From: Typha latifolia
Taxonomy: Eukaryota; Streptophyta; Magnoliopsida; Poales; Typhaceae
DNA length: 64,000 bases
Assembly (NCBI GenBank): GCA_019914945.1
Contig: CM034113.1
Location: 2,418,001 to 2,482,000 of the forward strand
Reading direction: 5' to 3'
The notes under the pieces are model-generated. The model searched no databases. It was not told the DNA's origin and was given only the letters and a program-made list of their open reading frames with translations. Each line of letters begins with the position of its first letter. Position 1 is the stretch's first letter. The position numbers and the translations under genes were made by a program. This document shows positions 25,007 to 37,400 of this stretch, piece by piece.

Positions 25007-27637
25007 TGACCCCCCGCCTGCCCGACACGGGCACGTGGCGCATGCAACAGGTCGAGCGGAGCCCGTCACGCACAGATGCTCTCCTGTGCACATATAATCA
25101 TGATATCATTAAATAATACATACTAACCTATCCATGATCACATAATCCATCACCAAATAAATCATACTATTAACCAAATAAACTTGTTAACATATGAATA
25201 TCCAAGTCCATAATAATATACATTAGACCACTACATAATCCGGCAAGACCCACATAGGTCACAATAAACTATCAAGATATAACTAAAGCAACTAATACAA
25301 GAGTACACCATGATTCAAACTTGTATTACACAAATAGTCGTCTAATACAAAAGAGTACAAATATCAAATACTGGTACAACTCAATTTCTATATAAACTAT
25401 CATCTATACCATCTCGCATCTATAGCTCACCTTATCTTTTCTCTAAAATATCTCATCAGGATATCTCAAGACGGTATCACGTACCATAATATATGTGGGG
25501 GTTAAAAAGAAAGAAATAAAGAGAGTCATGAGCAAAAGGCTCAGTAAATAGACCTTACCCCGAATAAGTGATGCCAAACAGAAAATAAATCAAGTACTAG
25601 ATAATATGGATCAGAAAGAGTATCATGTCATGAATGAATATATAAATGTATCATCAATAATACATCAATAAAAAGTAGATGACATGTCATAACTAATAAA
25701 AGTATATAATCCTCGATAATAAGTAAACAAATCTACATGTCATACTATCATCACAACTCTCTCTCAAATATGACACATGATGCATGGTAACCATGACCAT
25801 ACTATGATATCAAATGCAATCATATATGATGTATATTGATTACTCGATAAATTAGGTAATCAAATGATAATGAAATCATATGTATTTCTCAACATCTCAG
25901 TCATCAATGTCAACTCTATATGTCATCATCATACTAGACCACTATGCACAGTCAACACTTAGTACCCGGTCTCAACATCATGTCTAAAAGCTCAGAGCAT
26001 ACTCCGCCACCCGCAAGAGTATCTCAAATATAACCATAACCCCGCCACCTGCAAGGGTATCAACATCATCCAGACCGGGCACCCTCCTAGCTGATAGAAA
26101 CCTCGTGAGGATAACTTGCTACATATGCCCTAGCGAACGGCATGTGTCTAAATGTCTGCTGCGCACACAAACTAACGACCTCGGACGTAAGACCAACAGG
26201 ATCGCGACTATGTCGAGCGATCAATCATCTCCAAGCATGTCCTAACCCTCGCGCCCACTCGGGTATCCTCACGTTTTCTATCAACTATCCAATTAATCAC
26301 ATTTTATATTTTCCTTCTAAATGACAGATCATATACATATATCCAGTACAATAACAAGTCAATGCATAATAGAAATTTAGGTGGAACAGGAATTAAGAGA
26401 AAAATGATACAATGTAGTCTCCAACTATGTATCTAACACATGCATACTCTCGCTAGTCTATCACATGTATACTCATGCTAGAGATCATCTCAGTATACAA
26501 TCATAATAGTAGAATCATCTCTAATCATCTCTATATATCACCAATGTACTCATATCTCAGATCAGCCTAATCAAATGCATGATATAATATGCTCGATTAA
26601 AATCATCTCTAAATAAAGTCATATAATCATGTTGGAGGCCAAAACATGCATGTATATAATATATAATATATCATAATTTGATAAAGGCGTTTAGGGGATA
26701 AGACTACTCACTTCTTATTAGAAGACTCAACACACATATCTCTTAGGTCCATCAATCAATCGCCACTCGTCGCTAGTGAGATCCCTAGGGTCTCAAATAA
26801 GGGGGTTTAGAGTTTAAAAATATTTAAATAATAAAGTTAGTCGTTTATCTGATTATAATTAGTTCGAGTAGAATATGATATTTTATTAGGTTTAACATTG
26901 ATTAGATTTATAGGATAAATTTAATTGTGACAATATTAATATGCTATTTATATTTATTTAATAAAATCCTAATTTGCTAATTATAGAATATAAGTATATA
27001 GTAGTTTATCTCCTTTTTGTAAATAACCAAGACGACTATTTATATGATTTAATAAAAATATAATTATAAAATAATATTATTAATAATTATTTTGTAATAC
27101 TTACTCTTATTTAACTAATCCTAAGTTATACGTAAAATAATCATTATCCTATTATACAAAAATAATCTGCAAGTCTAGTATTCCATTTTATACAAACTAT
27201 TAGACAATACTAATAAACTAAAAATAGACATATAAAGTATAAATTAAATATAAATATAAGATTATTATCAATAAGACTACATATAATAACTAATAACTAA
27301 TAACTAATAACTAAACTATAAATAAATTTATATTATACTAAAATACTTAGTATAATTATATTAGTGAGTATAATTTATCAAAATAATTAATAATAGTCCT
27401 CTTTGATACATACAGTGTTGGGCTAAGCCTAGCACTATTGCAGCAAGAGAAGGAGGAGGGACCAAGAATGGAGAAGAAGAAGAAAGGAAGAAGAAGAGAA
27501 AGACAGAAAGAAGAAAGAAGAAGAAGAAGAAGAAGAAGAGAAGGAGAAGGAAGGATGGTGCGGACCCGAGCCGGTGGGGAGGGTGTCGGCCGCTGCTGGC
27601 CAGCTAGCGGCTCGGTTCCGGCGAATTGAACTAAGAA

Positions 27638-27680
<43 letters not shown>

Positions 27681-27779
27681 GAAGAGAGAAGAAGAGAGAG
27701 AAGGAGAAGAGCTCACCAACGCTCGCGGAGGTGGCGGTGGTGGTTTCCAAGGATGGCGGCGGCGGCGATAGGCCGGCCT

Positions 27780-27825
<46 letters not shown>

Positions 27826-28053
27826 AAGAGAGATATAAAGGGAGAAAGAGAGGCGGTGGGAAGGGAGGCCGCTGCGGCGGCGGGGCCCACCGCACCAACT
27901 GGCCCGGCCAGGTTGGCCGGGCCGGGCCAGCAGCGCCTGGCGCGCGTGGCGTGCTCCCCTCCTGCCACTGCATGGCACGAGGCTGGCCATAGTGTGGCCG
28001 GCCACGTCGTGCCATGCAATTAGTTTTTTTTTTTTAAAGGTTGTGTTGTTACA
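25007..28053. mobile_element. About 3-kb unclassified insertion splitting the LINE reverse transcriptase
   Basis: LINE reverse-transcriptase sequence stops at about 25007 and resumes at about 28054, so the DNA between is inserted. It starts GC-rich (CGCCTGCCCGACACGGGCAC near 25016), continues as 2.3 kb of AT-rich sequence, and ends with (GA)n runs at 27640-27680 and 27785-27830, GC-rich sequence 27840-28010, and a poly-T tract at 28023-28035. No integrase, transposase or reverse transcriptase frame was recognised. Proline- and serine-rich open frames over the (GA)n part are composition artefacts. The right edge in reverse orientation starts TGTAACAACACAACC, which resembles an LTR start, but no matching target-site duplication was found. 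A large non-autonomous retroelement is the best guess. Confidence 0.5.
27635..27835. repeat. Two (GA)n microsatellites
   Basis: Pure GA runs at about 27640-27675 and 27784-27822, with further AGAAG-type purine repeats from 27455 to 27560. Such tracts are length-variable and give spurious long open frames (Ser/Leu/Phe-rich on the reverse strand). Confidence 0.9.
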
Positions 28054-29290
28054 AAAACAGTAGAGGATGGGTTTCAAAACACCAACTTCCATCTCTTTAG
28101 CTTTTAGGAAAATAAGAGTGTCATCTGCATATTGTAAGTTGATTATCCTATGTTCTCTCACATCTACACTTAGCCCACTTAAAAGTCCAACATTCTTTGC
28201 TTGATTGATCATTTTATTTAAACCATCAGCCATTGAAACGAACAGATAGAGGGATAACAGATCCCCTTGCCACAGCCCTTTTCTACATTTTAAATATTTT
28301 CTCATATTTCTATTTAATAAAACTATTGAAACCAATAGATATCGACTGCATAACCTAATTAATACAATATTTTAGAATACCTCATCTTCTAAGAAGTCAC
28401 ATCTCATCTTATCATAAGCCTTTTCAAAGTCAAGTTTTAGCAGAATTATTTCTTCTTTATTCTTTCTTCTTTTTAGTCCCATAAATAATTTCATGTGCAC
28501 ACATCATGCTATTCAAAATATATCTTTTCTTAATAAAAACACTTTAATAATCACCAATTAATTTTCCAATCACAGTACAAAGCTTATTCTTTATAACCTT
28601 AGTGACAATCTTATATCTACAATTAAGTGGACTGATAAGTCTAAAATCTTCTACTCTTTTAGCTCCCTATTTTTTGGGAATTAACACCAATATAACATAG
28701 TTCAACCTATGTAAGATCTCAGCCCCCTCATCTAATTCTTAAAACATGTTAACCAATTCATGCTTAATCAAATCCTAGAATTGATGAATAAATTTTGAAC
28801 TAAACCCATCTGGTCTAGGTGTTTTGTTTTTAGTCATCCCCTATACAGCTTTATGCACCTCTTATTCGGTAAAAAGCTTACTTAATGCTTTAGCCTCGTC
28901 AGCCTCCACCTTATCATTTACCTAGCTCTCTTTAGTTATTTGTAATCTCCAATTAGACACTACTCCAAGAAAACTCCGGTAGTAACTAATATTGTGCTAT
29001 TTGATTTTATGAGTCTCTTACTTGAACCCCATCAATTTTTAAAGAGCTGATAAGATTCCTTGTTCTTCTCCCATTTGCAATTGCATGAAAATAAGATGTA
29101 TTCAAATCCACTTGCAATATCTATTCTCTGTTGCCACAGTAGCTCCTCCTCTTTGTATAATTGAGTAAGCTTTGAAATTAAGTCTCCTCTATTATCAATC
29201 TCTTTAATAGTCGGATTTCTATTTTTCTCCACCGTATCAATATCATTAATGCTCGCAAGCCAATTATCTTTTTGAGCCTGATCTAACTTC
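28054..29290 (-). mobile_element. LINE 5' part: N-terminal half of reverse transcriptase, decayed
   Basis: The reverse strand encodes RKGLWQGDLLSLYLFVSM and LQYADDTLIFLKA (28090-28330). QGD-LSPYLF and YADD are the plant LINE reverse-transcriptase active-site blocks. Further 5' the frame near 29130-29180 reads LTQLYKEEELLWQQR, the helix between the endonuclease and reverse transcriptase of plant L1 elements. Several stops and frameshifts are present, so the element is dead. It is collinear with 23939-25006. Confidence 0.78.
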
Positions 29291-29849
29291 TTGCTATTCT
29301 TGCTCTACCTTCTTAGACCCTGTCTCATTCTTTTAATTTTAGCAGTCCAGATGTCCATGTCAATAGAACCCCTCACTGATTGGTTCCATCACTTCCTTAC
29401 CAACCCCTCAATCTTAAAAACATTATTATGCACAATAGTTGAGCTATATCAATTAGTAAAGACACGTGGTCTAAACAATTTCTTGGCAAGGCCATAACTC
29501 TGGTTATAGGGAAATATACTTCCCATTTAATAGTTGTAAACATTCTATCAAGAGCAACCACATATTGCTCTCTCATATTCGACCAAGTAGCATAATTGAA
29601 TTTGAGTCATAAATAGATTAATATGACCAAGTAGCATTCTTGAGTTAGAGACAATTTCAAGTGTGCTGTGTTGGAAATAGAGCTTGAATCAACGAGTGGA
29701 TTGATAGGTGGGCCTCTTAAATTTACTTTCAAACACTCTTCCTCTCGGCCTTCAGAAGAGTTGACTGCTGAGAAGGGTGACATCCTCATACATTACTGCT
29801 ATGTTCTTGGAGACATTTTCATACATTTAGTCTCTTAATAGTTGTTGGA

Positions 29850-30060
29850 GATTTGAAACTTGATTTAGAAAAATTTTATTTATCATTTTTCATATCGGAT
29901 CTCCTAAAGATTTCTGCCAATGGGGCATTCTCAGTAAAGTCCTTTTATTGCTTCCTTAAGTTCTTTAGGTTGAAGTTCAGCAGCTTCAACAGAATTTGGT
30001 GTTCTTCTCTTCCTTCCAAATTACAAATATTTCTTTGATTAGCCTGTAATGCAGGTTGCA
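29850..30060 (+). mobile_element. LINE zf-RVT fragment, + strand
   Basis: The + frame reads NGAFSVKSFYCFL and then IWCSSLPSKLQIFL, the typical FSVKS-Y ... W-LPSK-Q-FLW block of the reverse-transcriptase zinc-binding region of plant LINEs. It is opposite in orientation to the LINE ending near 29290, so it is a separate fragment. Confidence 0.65.
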
Positions 30061-30164
30061 TGAGGAGACTATAGATTTACTCCAACATGTTGATTTGCAT
30101 ACGAATACGAGATTGAAGTTTTCATACTCTTGTTAATTTTCCAAGAAAATACCAAAAATAACCC

Positions 30165-31620
30165 GTCAACAATGGCAAACATTGTTAAAACCTAAGAAAA
30201 CTTCTCAATTTTCAATAGCATAAAAAATCAATCAATGTCTTGGATTACAAATCATAAGGCCTTATTTATAGGAAACGAAAGTAAAGAGTTCTAAAGTAAC
30301 TCAAACTCTGATTTTAGCTGTCCAACATAGTCTTTTTTGTCGGCCCTAGCAGAGCGCTTTGCTAGGGTTTGGCTTTTTCTCCCCTCGTCAAGAGGACTTT
30401 CCCCCGCCTCCGACGATTCTTCTCGCTTCCTCTTCTCTCCACTCACCCCTCATTAGCGCTATCGCGAGCGTCATCACTATCTGGGCTAAGTACCGTGGTA
30501 CCCACCCAATCCCCTCCTTGACCTCTGGGTCACCACGGTTAGAGTTGAAGACCGTAGATCTACCCGGTCCCACTCTCTACCCCTCCGCTCCTTGCTATCT
30601 CTGTCGTTGCACCTCGCCCTCTATTGCTGCGCCTTGCCACGTCTCACCGCGGCCTCCGTCGACGCGCCATCGCCTTGACTCACCTCGGCCTCCGTCACTA
30701 TGTTTTGACTCGCCTCACTTAGCTTTCATCACCATCGAAGCTACTATCTGCCCTGTTTCTTCCTATTTTAGGCCCTCCATTTTTTTGAATTAAATATCTG
30801 TTTGGATGCAATGAGATGTAATAGGCAGCATATCTTGGCTCTTACCCTCACTGTTTGTTTCCTTTCTCTCCTCTTGTTTGCTTGTAGTGTTCTTGGGTTC
30901 ACAAGTCTACTCAAATGAGGGTTTTTAGATATTTTGTTAAATCCATCGGACTTCATTGCTGGCATGCATGTATCACTGTCAAAGATTGCTCCTTAGTTGG
31001 ATACTTAGCTTCTCAAAGCTCACACTGTTTCTACCTATAGTGCTGCCAGCTGGCTAAGCGAGAGACCTGCTATTAGAGCATTGCTATATCTCCTTTGTTT
31101 TTACTGTGCTTGAGTACTTGATATGATACTTGCGTTAATTATTGTTCAATCTATATTACAACCAAGTATGGGGCTTGCTTCTATGGCTCTTGTTCTATTT
31201 CTCATTTTCATCTTTTGTATTAAGTTGTATCGGTATGATTGAAATGAATGATATGATCCGTCTACGGACTTTCTTTAAAAATAAAAAAAAACTCAAACTC
31301 AATAACTAGATGAGATTAGATCAAATCTAAAACAAAATAAGAAAGAAACTAAAAATCTTCACAAATAGATTTATTAATTAATCACGTATTCTCCAACAGA
31401 ATACTACGAGTAAGGCATAAAAAATGGGCAGCATTGCTGGAATTTGAGAAAACTTGTCAATTTTCAGTCGCATAAAAGTCAGTTAATGTCTCAGATTACA
31501 AGTCATAAAGTCTTATTAATAGGAAATAAAACCAAAGAGTCATATAATGTAACTCAAACTCACTAACTATACGAGATAAGATCAAATCTGAAATAGAATA
31601 AGAAACAAACTAAAAAAAAA
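30165..31620. repeat. Direct repeat pair of about 180 bp, first copy interrupted by a retrosequence
   Basis: Copy 1 is 30165-30308 continued at 31301-31350; copy 2 is about 31425-31615. Shared text includes AAAACTT-TCAATTTTCA, AATGTCT-GGATTACAA / CAGATTACAAGTCATAA, GTAACTCAAACTC and GATCAAATCTG/AAA. The unit looks like LTR or untranslated retroelement sequence but the family was not recognised. Confidence 0.7.
30309..31289 (+). mobile_element. 981-bp retrosequence with poly(A) tail and 11-bp target-site duplication
   Basis: AACTCAAACTC occurs at 30298-30308 and again at 31290-31300. The insert ends in TTTAAAAATAAAAAAAA directly before the second copy. Removal restores the sequence seen in the paralogous repeat at about 31555, which is an unoccupied site. 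The 3' end (GATCCGTCTACGGAC followed by TTTCTTTAAAAA) is typical of plant L1 LINE ends. The 5' half is C-rich and begins near a TAGGGTTTGGC motif; an open frame at 30359-30793 is Pro/Ser-rich and looks non-coding. This is an L1-type element with its body missing, or another transcript mobilised by L1 machinery. Confidence 0.8.
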
Positions 31621-31950
31621 TAACTTCCCAAACAAAATTTCGGATCAATCTCAGATTCTAGTCAACTCGTATTGCATGATTGCATCAGGCTGCCTCAACA
31701 AGCTTCACAGTAGAGCAAACTTGTCAAAAAGAAAGGGTTACACCAGGGCTTTATTTTGTGTTCTCCGTGTTAGTAATTTCATGTTTTTGACATGAATTTT
31801 TATTAACTTTGAGCTAAGTTTTAAGTGGGGCCCACACATTATTAATGATGGTTTAATGGTGGAATTAATTTAGCTCAAAGTGTACTTTATTGTCAAATAT
31901 TCACTTAGTCAAATCCATGAAGAGAAGTGAATGAAAATTTGCTCTTATAC

Positions 31951-32770
31951 ATCGCGGATCCATTAACTAAGGGTTTAACAAGAGATCAAGTATATTGTTC
32001 ATCGAGGGGAATGGGTTTGAAGCCTACCACCTAGAGTAACGACACAACGGCAACCCAACCTAGTTGACTGGAGATCCCAAGATCTAGGTTCAAAGGGACA
32101 ACCGAGTTGTGGGGGCGTTCTCTGAAATCACTAAGGAATTAAATTTCCTACACCTTTTCTATGATGACATAGTGATAAACCTGTACTAAGCGTTAGGGTA
32201 AGCAATGCTTTTAATGACTCTTATACTTTGGAAATCCAAGTGGAGTATGACAGGATACTCTTAATAAGAGGTCACCTATGTGAGTGTGAAGTGGGCCGCT
32301 TCTATGAGATAACTAGGCTAAATCTCTAGAGCACTCAAAGAATTACCAAGCGCGTCCAGGGCCGAAATGGACACAACATTTAGAACCGACTGTGTTAAAA
32401 CTAATTTATAGTTACATTGTGTTCAAAAACCAAATGGTGCATCCCTTCACAATGTAACAATAAATTAATTTTTGACCATAAATAGGCTGTCAAACTTGGT
32501 TCATTCCTTCTAGAGTCGAGTCTGCATCCGAAAGAGAGTACAGCACAGTTCAGGTTCAATCAAAGCATTAGAAAGCTGCTTCCTTTCCAGTGCAAGGCAG
32601 TCGTTGTATCCTGGGAGATCGACGTCCACTGTTCCAGAAGCAATCGGTGGAGGGCGAATTGGTCTTAAGGAGATAGTGTCCAACACTAAACTCGACTATT
32701 CAGAATTTTATATTCTGTAATCTGTAAGTTATTTATATTATTTTGATCGAATTTATTGTGACTCTTTGGA
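31951..32770 (+). mobile_element. Ty1/copia 3' end: last codons of RNase H and downstream LTR-like sequence
   Basis: From 31951 the + frame reads IADPLTKGLTRDQV and then RGMGLKPTT before a stop at 32032-32034. This is the standard C-terminus of plant copia polyproteins. The 700 bases that follow should be 3' untranslated and LTR sequence; no second LTR copy was found in the window. Upstream polyprotein is missing. Confidence 0.7.
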
Positions 32771-32785
32771 ATCAAATTGTTACCG

Positions 32786-33180
32786 CCAACACTCCGTGAT
32801 GTGGAAGTAGAAATATTCAATCACATTATCTTTGATTGTTCACATTCTATGAACCTCAATAACATCTTCTATTCCAAGCTTGGGATCACCTCAAGTCCCT
32901 CCTCCTGGCTGGTAGCTGATCTGATAAGAGGGCTAGTGCTATTCCTCCATTGATTCTCAAAATAAGAGAAATGCTCATTTCTATCATTTAGTGGAAGATT
33001 TGGCGCCAGCACAACAACAATTTTTTTAACTTTAAAGCTCTTACTCCATCTGCTTCCTCTTCGAGCTGACAGGACTTTGATGAAAGGGGAAGTCTTATTA
33101 CTCTTCCTCTTGTAGCATATATTTTTCTTCCTTCTCCCTTTGTAATCTTTCACTTTTGTACGCATTCTTCCTACTTAAAA
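32786..33180 (+). mobile_element. LINE 3' fragment
   Basis: The + frame near 32810-32850 reads VEIFNHIIFDCSHS, resembling the E-x-H-x-F-x-C block of the LINE zinc-binding region, and is followed by decayed frames. Support is modest because the block is short. Confidence 0.4.
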
Positions 33181-33823
33181 TTCATAATATTTATATGGCT
33201 AAAGACAATTTTACCTCTTTTTTTCCCTCTTAGGGAAATGGCTAACGATGGCCACAATGACAGTTAATATTATTCATTTCTTAAACAAAAATGAAAACCA
33301 GTTGATATTTCTCATTTTCTCCAGCCAAGAGTGAATCAAAAGATAGTTCCTAGCAGTTTCAATTACTGCAGGTGGTCAATGCAGCACGAAAGGATGAAAG
33401 AATGATAAGAACTCTACAGCCATTGTTTCTTTTGTGCCCGTAATATGCTAACTGCAATAATTTCAACTATACAAGAGCATATCAACAAGCTACAATAAGT
33501 CAATATCACAACAGCCATTCAGAGGACATTCAGTTTGCATCAGATATAAAGCACCTCTTTATTCTTATATATCTAAGCAATTGAAGTATATACATAATTA
33601 CAAATAATGCCGAGATGCTGCTGCTCAACATATATGACTCATTTGGAACTTTTCTTACATTGATGTCATGATCTCACTTTCCTCCTCAATTCTGCTATAT
33701 AATAGGAGGATTTTACAATGAATTATTCTTTTCTTTGTTAACCAATGTAATATCCACAATTCAGTGGCTGCTTCCAGGTAGAGTGGAGATTCCAGCATAA
33801 TTCATGGTTTGTTATTTTTTTCC

Positions 33824-34427
33824 TCACGAGCCGATATCTGATTGAGTTGAAGGTAAGAATAGCAATGGGATGTCTCTGATGCGCGAGCCGTTGCCCCAGA
33901 AGGATGCTAGACTTAAACCCATTATGGCCATTACCACAACCGAACAAGCAGGTGGAACTGCATGACTACTTCCAAGAAACTGTGTAGCAAGAAGACCAGC
34001 TAGGGTAGAGCTCTGCATCCCTGTGCACAGAGAAATTGTCCTACAGACGGGCTCCTCTTGCCTGGTGGATCAATCATAGAAATGAGGTAGAATGAAATGG
34101 AAATAAATGTGACAGGAACTGAAGTATAAATGTATTTGCTAGCATGACATGAATAAGTTGTCATTTTTGAAGTGTGGCTTTTCGTCCCAATGATGTACAT
34201 CTTAGAAGTTGTGCAACTAAAATTCCTCAAAGTATTCCTATCACGCAGAGGTTACAAGAGAATATTCTCAAGCACCAAAAATTCAATCTTAAGGAACAAC
34301 AGAAAGGACAAAAGCAACAAAGAACAAGATGGAAAAAGTTTGTTACTTGACAAATGAAAAACCAAACTCACTAGTGAAGGCATATGGGTCGGGTCTGAAC
34401 AGCATCTTGTAGCAAAATAAAGAAAAA

Positions 34428-34480
<53 letters not shown>

Positions 34481-37400
34481 GAATGATCAAAAGAAAATTT
34501 CAGTACATTACACTTCTAAACTATATTTTTCATGCAATTCAAATTCAAGATTTAACTTATCGCAGGATCCATAAAAGTCAGATCTAATTGCAGTTATATT
34601 TTCTAAACAAAACAATAAAAGGAGTTGCATTAAAGGCTAGAGTTGCAATTAAATTAATCAGGAAAAGACATGAGACTATAGTAGTCAGAGCTTACGGTGC
34701 CGAAATTAGCACTCTTACAACAGAAAAAAAGCTCAAAAGAATTTTTTTCTGAAAATTAAAAAACAAAACATTTGTCGGTTAATGTACATTTAAGATTTCC
34801 ATGTAAGATATTATGGGCAAAATGCCTTTCTTTTTTAGTTTTGACTTCTACAAAAAGGAAAAGTGGGAATGGATAGTTTATAACTACACTTCTCTGTTCA
34901 GATTTAACTCACTAACTATTGTAACAACTTAACCTGATTTCATCTTTTATACTCCAACACTTCCTTTTACTTTTGGGTTCAAGACTCAAAAAATGGACTT
35001 GAATTAAAAGGGACCTTGTTTATATTTTAAACGATAGATAAGTATGAGGGATTCGAGCTTAGGGACCTCCTGCTTTAATGTTTGGTTAACCTACCAACTA
35101 CCTAAAAGCTTAAGCTATTAGGGAATGGTTGTTACATTCTTTTGTACTCAGATAATTAAAGAAATAAAAGGCAAATACTATTACAGAATTACCTCCAGAA
35201 AGGCAACTTGGCAAACCAGTAACCCAATGTGAAGGCAACAATGTGGAAAGTCACTATGGGAAGAAGTAAAAGGAAACCCTCTGAAGAAAGAATCTGGCTC
35301 CGATTAATGGCAAGAGGGCTTCCAATACACAATGAAGTGCAAAACATAGCAACGAAAGGCATAATTGGTTGTATAATGTTCACCACAGATTTTGCATAAG
35401 TATTGAGAAGAAGGCCCAGCGTTACTGGAAGAAGCACAACCTAGAAAATAGAAAGTGAGTAAATTCACATACCAAACTAGGAAATAATATCTGATAAAAA
35501 GTAAAAGCAACTATTGAAATATCTTGATAATTTGTACCACAAGAGAACAATATAGAATGTCTACTAGTGTAGTATTATAGTAGGAAAGAGGGAAACTAAT
35601 GGATGTTCAGACCCTTTTCTTTCAGCAGATTAATTGATATTTACAAAACGTAATTTGGTGTGATGTGAAGTTCGATACTCTATACACTGTTAGCAGATTT
35701 GAGTATAATAAAAGTAAGGCTGCATACAACTTCCCTTAAATCCTGCATCGATGAAACTTGGTGCACTAGAACTCTCAATTTTATGTTAAGTGAGACAACC
35801 AAAGAAAGAAAATTAAGGATATATAAGATCTTAAAACACAACCAAAACTAAATTCCCCCAGCATATTCTAATATATCTAAGATGCAAGGGAAATGTTAGA
35901 TAACTAGTTAACCTAAAAAATTCAACTCTTAGATAATATATCAGCAATGTCATGCCTTAACACATCCTATCACGTAGAGCTCTTATACATTGCAGTCTGG
36001 AAGTGGATAGATGATGGACAAGAGGGTGTGAAGACCCACTATAGTCCATACCACACAAGAAGATATAATAGAAATAGAGAATAAAGTTGGGTTTACAAGG
36101 GTTGAACTCATGACCTCTAAAAAAAGCCAGCTCTGATATTATATTAGAAAACCAATTGACTGAAAACTGTTGTTTGCTAATGAACTAACAATGTATATCA
36201 TGCCTTAACCAGTTAACAAAAAAAAAAAATAGTGGTTCACATAAAAGTTATCATCCTCCAAGTAATTGTTCATCATATCATAAATGTGTGTGGCAGTGGA
36301 AGTAAGAAAAAAAGAAAGAGAATATGGAATCTAGAATACCATTAGGGAAAGGAAAAAGATATAAGAAGGATACATTCTTTGAGAAAGATTAAGTTCTACC
36401 ATGGAACTTAAAGGAAAATCATTATGATAAGGAACTTTCACATAAATTAAAAAGTCTCTTTGGTCCAATGTGAAGGGAAGAAATTCCACAGTAGATTAAT
36501 GGAAGATATTCACAATAACACATGCAATAATTGAGATCCCGATGGCTCTAGTTAAAGGCAGATGTGTGCAATAACCTGAATAACAAATTTTCCAATGGAA
36601 TAAAGTAGAAAGCTTGAAGGCTATGAAAAAGCTTTCCTTGAGAGTAGATGCATAATAAACAATCTTTGAAGGAAGCTTAAGATCCAGAATTAGAATATAT
36701 TAAACCATAGAATTTACATAAATATTTGTTTAAAATCATCCAGTACAATCTGCACTGGACCAAATCCTAAAATTTCCAGTTAAGTTTGACCATCACAAAA
36801 GTTAGCATGAAGGCTGTGGCAAATTCATTATCTCAGAACTAGAAACAGCAGAGAAATCACAATTGCAAATTGATGTTTATCATATCAGTACCCTTTAGCT
36901 CTTAGCGTTGTATTGGTTTAGGAATGCCTGAAAATTGGTCTTAGTTTCAGAAATAGAGCAAATTGATGATGTAAGTTTGGCAAGAAGTTCTCAAATAACA
37001 TCCATATGACTCAGTTAAAATGACATGACACATTTAAACATGGCATGAATCATCTATAAATTTTTATGGAGTCCTTCTAATTTGTTAGGGAACACTGAAT
37101 TTGATGGAAAAATATGAGAAAGCTTTAAAGTTTACTACATCACCTTTCTTCACAAAAAAAGTACTAGTAAGTAATTCTGATATTCTTTTCACAAATGCAA
37201 ACTAACATGCTCTGACAATCATGCCTTTTATTCTTTAGTGCTAAAGCTCCGAAAGAAATAGAAAATGATAGTAAAATCTTTGAGATCAGCAAGCATCATA
37301 TATACCTGCAAAATAGACTTGGACATGGCAACTCCATCAACTGGGACCACTGAGCCTATGAGAAAGCCAGTGAGAAGAGGTGTAACAGCGACAGAAGATA

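Noticed and set aside
27435..28019. Long Ser/Leu/Pro-rich open frames on both strands over 27.4-28.3 kb
   Set aside because: They come from (GA)n/(CT)n tracts and GC-rich sequence, one of them fused to LINE reverse-transcriptase codons; no family resemblance and no gene structure.
30359..30793. 144-residue Pro/Ser-rich frame in the retrosequence
   Set aside because: Low-complexity composition, no recognisable domain, and it lies in the 5' C-rich half of an L1-type insert.
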